Assembly (NCBI GenBank): GCA_003573635.1
Contig: QUTJ01031635.1
Span: 1-13,865 of the forward strand
Direction of reading: 5' to 3'
DNA length: 13,865 nt
DNA from: Goniomonas avonlea
Taxonomy: Eukaryota > Cryptophyceae > Goniomonadida > Goniomonadaceae
Positions 8,201-13,865 of the stretch are shown piece by piece (the first letter of the stretch is position 1; every line of letters starts with the position of its first letter). Under the pieces are notes generated by a model. The model was not told the DNA's origin, searched no databases, and worked only from the letters and a program-made list of their open reading frames with translations. Both the position numbers and the translations under genes were made by a program.

Positions 8201-9821
8201 AGTTTTGCAAGTACACGCCACCGCCAAGAGCGTCTGCAGGGCTGGCAACCGCGTTGTTTGTGATATTGCAGCCACTCAGCAGGACTTGCCCGCCCTCCAG
8301 CCAGAGGGCGCCGCCCCGTGCGTCAGTGGCTGCTGCATAGTTGTGGCTGGCGGAGACAGCGGCAAGCGTGAAGATATCATGCTCGCCCAGACGCTCGGCG
8401 TACAGACATCCTCCACGCGCTTTACTCTGTGGCGTGAAACGCGAGGCCGACGCGGTGTTATTTGAGCACTCTGAATTGCGCGCAGTAAAGTTAAGGCGGT
8501 TGTGCCCACGCACAAAATACAGCCCACCACCACGCGCACTCGAATCGTTGATGATGAGCTGATTGCCCAGGATCGCGCAGTTGTCCATCACTACGATCGG
8601 CGACTCGAGATACGCGCAGCCGCCGTAGGAGGTGGACCACCCCGTCACGGAGTTGAAATCACACACAACTGCGTGGAATGCAACCTCAACTCCAACGAGA
8701 GCCAGCCCCGCTCCCCAAGCTCGACCCGCGTACACATGGTTTTGACGGAAAACGGTTGATTTCAGGACCAACGATGCGCCAACGGCAGTAGTATGAGCAG
8801 CGAGACCCGCGCCAGATGCTCCACCTGCGCCAGTCACGGCAATGGCCGAGTTGTTGAAAAACAGACAATCGGAGACAGCAACAGGTGCACCCCCACTGAC
8901 ACCAAGCCCGCCGCCGCAAAGAACCTCGTGAAGGTGATCGGTCACAATAGCATTGGAGATGAACTGGCTTCCCACAATTACGGAATGAGTACCAACCAAC
9001 CAGGCTCCGCCGCCGTGGGCGCCACCACAGGTCGCGAGTTCGTATGGATTGACCGGGTCAGGGCCAGGGTCCGGAGCCTCCTCGGAGGAGTTGTCCACGA
9101 GGTTGTCCCTAATGGTGCAATTGTGAATCCTGATGGTGCCACTCACTGTGAAAAGGCCTGCACCCTTGGCGACTGCGAAGTTGTTCCGAACAACCACACC
9201 ATCCAGATCAAGACTGCTGTTCAGAGCCATCACGCCGCCCCCGACGTGGCCTTTTCCATACATGATGTGACAGTTCCGAAAGCGGACCGTCGACGATGAC
9301 ACCAATACGCAGCCACCGTGGACATCTGTGCTCCCAGTGTGACGCAGCACGCTGGAAGGCTGGCCTAATTGTTGGATACGGTTCATTATTTCCGGGTCAA
9401 TCATTGCTTTCGGCGCAGATCGCTCACCATCATTGAAATTGACCAGTGAGCTCGGACGCATGGAATGTTGCCGAGGTGAACTCAGCATTTCTGTGGGCGA
9501 GCGAATATTGACAGGTCTCATTGCAGAACCGTGTGTGACTGACAGTCTTTCGAAGGTAACAGTTGACCCGAGAACGGTAACACATCGAGTCTTGTGCTCG
9601 CAGTTAATGATGGTTTCCAAAGGTCCCTCACCAATGATCACAACTGGTCGCTTCACAACCACGCCGCAGTTTGCATCTCCCTTGAAAATGCCTGAAGTGA
9701 GTCTGAGCACGTCGCATGCCGGGTCAGCCAAGCTGGTTCTGAGGCCCGAAACAGGATCCACAGTACAATCAAGTCCTGTCACACGAGCTGCAAGCACCAA
9801 TACTGCCAGAACGAAAAACAT
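1223..9821 (-). CDS. Multi-exon gene for a beta-helix/CUB/multipass membrane protein (10 exons, ~1904 aa)
   Basis: Predicted large cell-surface protein. Exons on the minus strand, in order: 9821-7667, 7120-5961, 5847-5377, 4924-4703, 4461-4051, 3947-3856, 3631-3417, 3019-2797, 2247-2075, 1815-1223. All introns are GT...AG and all phases match (1,0,0,0,0,2,1,2,1), giving 5715 nt. The start is the first in-frame ATG after a TGA at 9927-9929. Residues 1-16 form a signal peptide, followed by a Pmp-like right-handed beta-helix with many GGG/GGA and N-rich turns. A CUB domain lies at about 643-755 and a second beta-helix block to about 1080. A Cys-rich ephrin-receptor-like part spans about 1150-1300, then about nine membrane segments and a polar tail. 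The first part would face outside and the tail the cytoplasm. Intron 6 is the least certain: a second phase-consistent pair is donor 3859 with exon start 3596. No specific ortholog is recognised; an adhesion, sensing or receptor role is inference. Confidence 0.8.
1927..2074 (-). repeat. Four 37-bp tandem units, each beginning with a GTAAGT splice donor (intron 9)
   Basis: On the minus strand the unit reads GTAAGTGTGCAGGAGAGG followed by G(C/T)CTCAGTGAAATGTGAAC. Donor G positions are 2074, 2037, 2000 and 1963, exactly 37 bp apart. The first unit abuts exon 9 (GGCGATG) and differs by one T/C change; the last is truncated or diverged near its end. The unit starts at the exon-intron border itself, so no exon sequence is copied. 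Using a later copy would add 37, 74 or 111 nt, and the first unit already contains an in-frame TGA, so any extension truncates the tail. Confidence 0.9.
2248..2796 (-). repeat. Intron 8 filled by a (GGCAGT)n / GGCAGTGCAGT satellite
   Basis: About 2480-2765 is a higher-order repeat of GGCAGT and GACAGT hexamers. It is punctuated by 11-bp GGCAGTGCAGT units and by recurring GGCCGCGGCAGT blocks (SacII sites). Its left part (2290-2350) has diffuse GAGTGGGG/GTGCGTGGGGAACAG repeats. Several frames stay open through it and translate to Val-Ala, Gly-Ser or Trp-Gln runs on the plus strand and Thr-Ala or Pro-Leu runs on the minus. I treat these as non-coding because they sit between two phase-matched exons (donor 2796, acceptor CTGCAG at 2253-2248). 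In the transcript the array is C-rich (ACTGCC)n. Confidence 0.75.
2797..4924 (-). other. Exons 4-8: multipass membrane region
   Basis: Five exons encode about residues 1263-1649. Exon 4 (4924-4703) ends the Cys-rich part, then has WFVVVLVVGSVVLLLIML and ends MIFYYQ. Exon 5 (4461-4051) continues VVPLLRPGG with long hydrophobic stretches including FSAVAVVVMLAFALLHFVL, and ends QPWQ. Exon 6 (3947-3856) is FPLLAFLVLLPLPALGIVVV. Exon 7 (3631-3417) holds RRLAVALLFV and CTVFLVSNLILRPYRR. Exon 8 (3019-2797) holds TLFLLTLLALTNLP and VVQAVIILLPGTAFLAF. I count about nine membrane spans. The layout (Cys-rich domain, then TM bundle with an FYYQ motif and an RPYR loop) resembles the C-terminal membrane modules seen behind Pmp-like repeats in other protists. 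The borders of exons 6 and 7 are the weakest. The exon 8 donor (GTGCGG, 2796) is unusual but is the phase-matching choice. Confidence 0.65.
5377..5847 (-). other. Exon 3: Cys-rich, ephrin-receptor-like (GCC2/GCC3-type) segment
   Basis: Encodes about residues 1106-1262. The key pattern is YTCSPCARGTYALG, then CLRCPFGGSCEG, then CPDGYCCPFGKCEFDYC. This resembles the ephrin-receptor-like repeat found extracellularly next to membrane segments in many protist and animal surface proteins. The exon begins ACA at 5847 and ends at CAT before a strong GTGAGT donor (5376-5371). Phase 0 at both ends makes a 471-nt symmetric exon. Joining to exon 4 continues the cysteine pattern as GGRIGLLCSACPDG, which supports both borders. 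Confidence 0.75.
5961..7120 (-). other. Exon 2: end of the CUB domain and second beta-helix block
   Basis: Encodes about residues 719-1105. It starts with two bases that complete a Glu codon, then continues the CUB fold with VFSIWPTGTEV and AFSSD...GFMLSWE. The latter is the classic last strands and third calcium-ligand region of CUB domains, so the 546-nt intron 1 interrupts the domain. After this come further beta-helix rungs with GGG and GAG motifs and cysteine pairs (for example SCETPQCAVRGGGG and SCSHSLCSASGGG). The exon ends at TCG before GTAGGC; removing the 113-nt intron joins DWS to TIWSS in phase 0. The intron end has a good pyrimidine tract (TTCTTCCCGACTGTTTTCC) before CAG. Confidence 0.75.
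7492..7680 (-). repeat. Three ~70-bp tandem units triplicating the intron 1 donor
   Basis: On the minus strand each unit has GTGCCG, then GTGAGT or GTGGGT, then CAA(C/T)GTGTCCTGCGCC and AGTGTGTTCG. Donor G positions are 7666 (GTGAGT, next to exon 1), 7595 and 7526 (both GTGGGT); spacing is 71 and 69 bp. The last bases of exon 1 (ATGTGCCG) are part of the unit, so the copies hold exon end plus donor. Splicing from 7595 or 7526 would add 71 or 140 nt, and both shift the frame inside the CUB domain. Confidence 0.9.
7667..9821 (-). other. Exon 1: signal peptide, first beta-helix block, first two-thirds of the CUB domain
   Basis: Encodes residues 1-718. It opens with MFFVLAVLVLAARVTG, a typical cleavable signal peptide. 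The body repeats short blocks with GGG[VLIA], GAGL or GGA followed by hydrophobic strands and asparagine-rich turns (FRNC, RDN, FNNS, SNNT). This is the pattern of chlamydial Pmp-like and pectate-lyase-like right-handed beta-helices. The CUB part starts near residue 643. Its recognisable core is LDVE, then C..YDAVTIYDG and GKYCGS, including the Glu and first Asp expected for a calcium-binding CUB. The exon ends with the first base of a codon before GTGAGT at 7666-7661. If the following intron were retained, the frame would stop at 7536-7538, giving a 761-residue secreted form without membrane segments. Confidence 0.8.
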
Positions 9822-10232
9822 CCAGCAGTAGTCCACACAGATGCTTGAATAATAACGGTCAAGCAGGGACAACTGGCTGAGTTGTCCCCCTACACATGGA
9901 AACAAGCGACAAGGAAACTTCGGCGGTCAGAGCAGGATAAGGTAACCGTTGACTCGAGATCGCAAGTCATTTACAAATTGACTTTACAACCACCGAAGCT
10001 CATACACAAGCCGCCCACTCGGCGGTTCAGTGGCCGTTAGTAGGGCCTCAGTAGGGGGTGCGACAAAAAATAAAAATACGACGAGTAGGACGAGCAGCTT
10101 CATAACGCTAGCTGCTTCCACTAGCGAAAGTGGCCATGGCGATCGCCTGATGACAGAGCTTGCATCAGCTTGGCGAAGTACTTCTGCCTTGCGTGCATAT
10201 AAGTAGGTTGTGTGTGCACCTAGTTCTTACTG
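9822..10232. promoter_or_regulatory. Divergent promoter region between the two genes
   Basis: This is 411 bp between the minus-strand ATG (9821) and the plus-strand ATG (10233). A TATA-like TATAAG lies at 10198-10203, about 30 bp before the proposed plus-strand start codon. If used, the 5' leader would be only a few bases long. An AT-rich stretch (AAAAAATAAAAATA, about 10064-10077) could serve the minus-strand gene. Small palindromes occur (CGAAGTACTTC near 10175; CTGATG...CATCAG at 10147-10168). No other gene is seen. Regulatory use is inferred from position only. Confidence 0.45.
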
Positions 10233-13200
10233 ATGGTATGCAGGGGTTCTCTTCCTGAGCTTGCTGTTTGCACTTTGGGTGGACGACGCGGTTTTAACTC
10301 TGCCAGCTGCATTGCTGTCCATAACGTAACACTTCAGCAGAAACTCAGATGCAATTTAATGTTGGATTGCACAGGAGGCTCCTGTTTTAGCAGTCGGTGG
10401 GACTTTGAACAACAAAGATGCTCTTCAACTGGTGGACACTATTGTATCGGAAGAGGACCGCGTCTTTGACCTTAAGGTGGCTCTGCTTTATTGTCATTTC
10501 GTAATCCGCCAGCAGATGTTGGACCGATTGACACATGAGGGTAAAGTGCTGGATTTATCCTGGATGGGAAAATCGTTGTTGAGCGCTTCGGCCAACGGGG
10601 ACGCCACCCTTCACTCTGTGGATCCGTGGAACACGAGATCGTCATTGACCATTGCAGCTAACTTCCACATCTACTCCGAAGAGGTGCTTCTTTCTTGACC
10701 ATTTGGTACCTACAATACTGATCAATTTGTAGGCATATCTCACTCAGGTTCCCGAGTGTGTGCCTTGGCCACTGGCAACACACGTCAACCGAATTGGCTT
10801 GAATCCAGTGAGCCGTGTTTTGTTCCAGTGACGTCCTGATTCGTTTGACTAGGTCAATGATGGGGTGTTATTCGGCATCGAAAACAATCGACTCCACTTG
10901 TGCGATGCCACCCGTCCGCCAAACCCTGTTGTTTCAGTGCAGGTGGCCAGTGTCGTGCGCAAACCCGTTCTCACCCACTTCAGGTTTCATCAGTTCCGCT
11001 CACGTCAGCAGCTTGGCACCCAACAACGGAACATGTGCGATTGTGGCCCAATATCAGTTTTGGAGTCTCGGACCTGTCGCTCCCGATGCTGCCATCTCCC
11101 CCTCCCCACGCCCCCCACCGCCCCACCGCCCCCTCCTCTCTGACGTGTCACACAGCTACTGGCCGTATCAGATACCTCGCCGCAAGTGCGCTTGCTTGAT
11201 TGTCGATCTTTGTCCGCGTCAGGTGTCGCCACGCCGCAGGCATGCAGTACCTTGCCCCCTCCCCCGCAGCAAGGGCTGCGTGCCGGAGCTCAAGGTCTTC
11301 GGGATGTCCGCTGGAGTCCGTTGATGCCCTATGTACTGGCGGCAGCGTGCAGTGACGGCGTTGTACGTGTGTGGGACGCACGCAATCTCGCTGGCCCAGT
11401 GTGTAAGTCCTTGTTCTGCCAGACAATCCTGGCCTCACAAAGCGCATAAATGTGCTCTGCTCAACAAATGCATTCCCTGCAGCAGTTGATTTTTTTATAA
11501 CCTTAGGTGACGTCCAGCCTTGGTGTGCAAAAACGTTACGCCACAGGCAACCTGGACCTCCGTGTCCACGCCCAAACATTACGCCACAGGCAACCTGGAG
11601 GCGCACACCTCCGTGCCCACTTGGTGTGCACAAACATTACGCCACAGGCAACCTGGACCTCCGTGTCCACGCACAAACATTACGCCACAGGCAACCTGGA
11701 GGCGCACACCTCCATGCCCACTTGGTGTGCACAAACATTACGCCACAGGCAACCTGGAGGCGCACACCTCCGCTGTGACGCGAGTCGCGTGGTCCAACTC
11801 GCACCAAGACCTGCTCGTCAGTGGCGGCGTTGATGGCACAATGCGAGTGTGGAGCTTGGGTCAGCCTCCCCACTACTATTGTGGCTCTGCTGCTCCCTGG
11901 GCCGGCTGCACCGTTGCAGGTACTTGGGTGTTGTTCTGGTTAAGAACGATCTCATGATGTGCCATTTCTCATATGGCCAATGGTGTAGTCCTAGTCTTTT
12001 TCTCGTCTGATTAAGCGTGTTCGATTGTCTGGTTGGTCGCTCACGCATGTCTCGATCAGCATTACACATGCCTCAAATGCAGTTTTATCCTGTGTGCGAT
12101 TGCACACGCGGCCATCACGCGATCAAGTTGCGACGCTTCTTGTGCGGTCCACAGCTGGGCAAACAGCGCACACAGCAATCCAATCCATCGTTGCAGTGGG
12201 CGCTTCTCGGTTCCACACTGGAGTATACTACTCCGCTTCCTCGCTTGGAGAAGTCTTCTGTGTCGACGCACCTCCTAAGTTTCTGCGTGGCCTGACTCCC
12301 CTCTCGTACGTCCCCATATCTTTGTGGCTGTTGACAGTGCAACTGTTTGTGTTGGACCTCGAAGAATGCTGAACAAGCGATCTTCGGTGTATCGGATTCT
12401 TTCACCACTGAAAAGCGCACGTTGACAAACAGCAGTCCACTGCTTCGTGCACCCCCGTCACTTTCAAATGCTTGTTTCCTTTTGCTGTCTTGCTTCTGAC
12501 GGGAAACTTGGCAGCCAGGAGGAGAGTGACCTACGTCTCACATGACTTGGCAGCCAGGAGGAGAGTGACAGACATCTCACATGACTTGGCAGCCAAGAAG
12601 AGAAGGGTGACAGACGTTTCACTAGACTCCGGACGCTACTGCACCCCCGTCACTTTCAAAAGATTGTTTCTTTTTGCTGTCTTGCTTGTGACGGGAAACT
12701 TGGCAGCCAAGAGGAGAAGGGTGACCGACGTCTCACTAGACTCCGAACGCTCCTGCACCTCCGGGACTTTGCGGAAGGGTGCGCGGAGGGCGCGTCGCTG
12801 GTCCAGAAGCTCCTTCAGGACGACAAGTGCGTGCGCCCTTCCTCCTCCCTTCGCGCTCTCCCTTCCACCACCCCTCGTCTCCCTTGCCTCACCACCATTT
12901 CTGCGTTCTGTCACCCCTCGCGATCTCACTTGCATCACCTTCCGTGCTCTCCCTTCCATCACCACTCGTGCTCTCCCTTCCGTACGCAATTCCATCCCAC
13001 TTTTGCGCCTGCCCTCTTGGTGACCAGAATATTGACAGGAAGGAAGAGGCAGTGTCGGTGCTGGCAGCGGTGTCCCAGTGCCTGGAGAGCCCGACCCCGC
13101 CACCTCTCCAGTTCCCCTTTGTAACAGAGGACGACGCAGTCACGCCAGCAGCGTTTGCTGAGGAAATTGCAGAGTGCACAAGAGGAGTGCCCCCGCTGTT

Positions 13201-13865
13201 TCCTCGCTGGATGGCAACGCAGGTGCTGTGTTGAACTGGCGCACATGCACTGCACTCAACCTCTTCCAGCTGCAGCACCGCCCCCGCACGCGCGTGTGCC
13301 ACACTCGCGACTCCACAGTGCACTCAACTCCTGCACACAGGTGCCGCAGCGTGTTGCCGAGCACGTCATCAGTCTGCACAAGAAGCTCGACCTCCCGACA
13401 CCAAAGTATCTCCCTTGCGTCCGCCCCGGCCAAGGTTGTGATTCGCGGGTGCGTCGGCTGCTTGCACTTGCCGCAGGGGCACCCAACAACAAGCATAAAA
13501 ATAGCAAGAAAACTATGTTGCAGGGTCAAGTCCAAGAGTAACAATGTTTGGACAGGCACGCGAAGGCGGTGGCCGAGAGCCGTCGGAAGGTCACGCCGCC
13601 CCAGCAATGGCCAGAGATTCCTCTGGAGTGCCCGTGCCTGTGCCGGTGCCTGTGCCTGTGCCTGTGCCGGTGCGCGTGCCAGCTCGGGAGCGAGTGTCTG
13701 CTTCATCTCCCAGGTCGACGAGTTCTCGCCCAGTAAGCCAAAGCAACCACAATCCCGCGCGTTCACACCCCAGCAGAGCTCGCCCGTACCTCCGACCAAG
13801 CCGACGCGTGCGGCGCCCCCAACCCCTGGGGCGACATTCGCTGGAGCTGCGTCGCCCCCGCCTGC
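10233..13865 (+). CDS. Multi-exon WD40 beta-propeller protein, 3' end outside the window
   Basis: Best exon model: 10233-10235 (ATG only), 10375-10683, 10748-10807, 10853-10942, 10984-11034, 11156-11402, 11749-11919, 12197-12305, 12707-12826, 13039-13222, 13341-13405, 13556 onward. Phases match at each join and introns range from 41 to about 400 nt. Seven WD-type blades can be read. Examples are HEGKVLDLSW...ASANGDATLHSVD, THVNRIGLNP...ENNRLHLCD, LTSAAWHPTTEHLLAVS...VRLLD, LRDVRWSPLMPYVLAAA...RVWDARN and VTRVAWSNSHQDLLVSGG...RVWSL. After the propeller comes a helical part (LVQKLLQDDK, EEAVSVLAAVSQCLE, VAEHVISLHKKL) and a Pro/Ser-rich segment. The order of exons in 12306-12706 and after 13590 is unresolved. 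Blades 5-6 resemble EIPR1/TSSC1-like WD proteins, and the Pro-rich tail would suit a Sec31-like one, but neither is recognised with confidence. The likely role is as a protein-interaction platform. Confidence 0.65.
10236..10374 (+). other. Intron 1 of the WD40 gene, immediately after the start codon
   Basis: The sequence ATG|GTATGC at 10233-10241 places a donor directly behind a start codon, and TTGCACAG at 10367-10374 is the acceptor. Joining gives MEAPVLAVGG in phase 0. Without this intron the frame of EAPVLAVGG has a TAA about 20 bases upstream and no ATG between them. An initiator-only first exon is therefore the simplest model; the alternative is a start upstream through unseen exons. 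Confidence 0.5.
11537..11770 (+). repeat. Five tandem copies of a 3' splice site, alternating 43/58 bp (WD40 gene intron)
   Basis: Each copy reads TTACGCCACAG|GCAACCTGGA, with AG ending at 11546, 11589, 11647, 11690 and 11748 (spacing 43, 58, 43, 58). The 43-bp unit continues CCTCCGTGTCCACGC. The 58-bp unit continues GGCGCACACCTCCGTGCCC, which duplicates the first 23 or so bases of the true exon (GCAACCTGGAGGCGCACACC). The last copy leads into the WD blade VTRVAWSN in phase with the GTAAGT donor at 11403. Acceptor copy 2 (exon from 11590) lies 159 nt upstream and would insert 53 residues in frame without a stop. The others shift the frame. Confidence 0.9.
12447..12750 (+). repeat. Four copies of an acceptor plus exon start, spaced 39/39/114 bp (WD40 gene)
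   Basis: The core CTTGGCAG|CCA(A/G)GA(A/G)GAGA is followed by GTGAC and a CGTCTCAC-like end. It occurs four times, with exon starts at 12515, 12554, 12593 and 12707. All spacings are multiples of three. Copies 1 and 2 run into TGA within 10 codons. From copy 3 the frame stays open for 38 codons into copy 4, and copy 4 leads on to the open LVQKLLQDDK exon. A longer segment (CACCCCCGTCACTTTCAAA through CTTGGCAG) is also duplicated, preceding copies 1 and 4, which makes the 114-bp spacer. Confidence 0.85.
12827..13038 (+). repeat. Pyrimidine-rich intron with degenerate CTCCCTTCC(A/G)TCACCA repeats
   Basis: The intron lies between GACGACAA|GTGCGT and TTGACAG|GAAGG; it joins QDDK to KEEAVSV in phase 2. 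Most of it is C/T-rich, with recurring GTGCTCTCCCTTCCATCACC-like blocks at about 12852, 12938 and 12970. Several frames stay open through it, giving Ser/Pro/Leu-rich peptides that I regard as intronic. Confidence 0.6.
13629..13680 (+). repeat. GTGCCT/GTGCCG hexamer array
   Basis: Eight or so GTGCCx hexamers follow CTCTGGAGTGCCC. In one frame they give a Val-Pro run, in the others Cys-Leu or Ala-Cys. The array could be coding, or the start of an intron that ends at CTTCATCTCCCAG (13713), after which a Pro/Ser-rich frame (VDEFSPSKPKQPQ) runs open to the window edge. I could not decide between these. Confidence 0.5.

Noticed and set aside
7770-8465. 231-codon open frame on the plus strand opposite exon 1
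   Set aside because: It is the antisense of the well-supported beta-helix exon; its peptide has no domain pattern and similar antisense frames occur all along this exon because of its GC-rich codon usage.
13140-13799. 219-codon open frame on the minus strand at the right end
   Set aside because: It overlaps several phase-matched exons of the WD40 gene and includes repeat-derived Ala-Gln-Ala stretches from the GTGCC array; no recognisable domain.
10233-13865. Identification of the WD40 gene as Sec31, WDR17, Nup43 or EIPR1
   Set aside because: Individual blades or the Pro-rich tail resemble one or another, but no family-specific motif runs through the whole protein and the C-terminal helices do not match what I recall of these families.
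1-13865. tRNA or rRNA genes, transposon ends
   Set aside because: I saw no tRNA B-box/A-box pair with a cloverleaf, no conserved rRNA segments, and no terminal inverted repeats with a transposase or reverse transcriptase frame.

Overview
The window reads as nuclear DNA of a unicellular eukaryote. It holds two large, divergently transcribed, intron-rich genes separated by about 410 bp, and no prokaryotic features. Exons can be joined by GT...AG introns whose reading-frame phases match, which is the main support for the gene models. A secreted or membrane protein combining Pmp-like beta-helix repeats, a CUB domain, an ephrin-receptor-like cysteine region and a multipass C-terminus suggests a free-living protist such as a choanoflagellate or apusomonad relative. 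The species cannot be fixed from this sequence.

Layout. Positions 1-1222 are non-coding as far as I can tell. They hold a GACGCA satellite (1-94), an 11-copy 32-33 bp minisatellite (177-525), a 44-bp tandem duplication that doubles an AATAAA poly(A) signal on the minus strand (604-690), and short direct and inverted repeats (901-1060). From 9821 down to 1223 (minus strand) lies a 10-exon gene for a predicted 1904-residue protein. Its order is signal peptide, beta-helix, CUB, second beta-helix block, Cys-rich ephrin-receptor-like segment, about nine membrane segments, and a Ser/Gly-rich cytoplasmic tail. Positions 9822-10232 are a shared, divergent promoter region. From 10233 to the right edge (plus strand) lies a WD40 beta-propeller gene. 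Its seven blades are spread over eight small exons, followed by a helical C-terminal part that runs off the window and is only partly resolved.

The most striking observation is that four introns carry minisatellites anchored on a splice junction, so that the splice site itself is present in tandem copies. There are 4 copies of a GTAAGT donor at exact 37-bp spacing (intron 9 of the minus-strand gene) and 3 copies of a GTGAGT/GTGGGT donor at 69-71 bp spacing (intron 1 of the same gene). In the WD40 gene there are 5 copies of one acceptor in an alternating 43/58 bp pattern and 4 copies of another at 39/39/114 bp. In each array the copy next to the open exon gives a phase-consistent join. Some alternatives would insert in-frame segments, others shift frame or meet a stop. 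I could not test splicing, homology or expression. All exon borders are read by eye from frame, phase and splice motifs.
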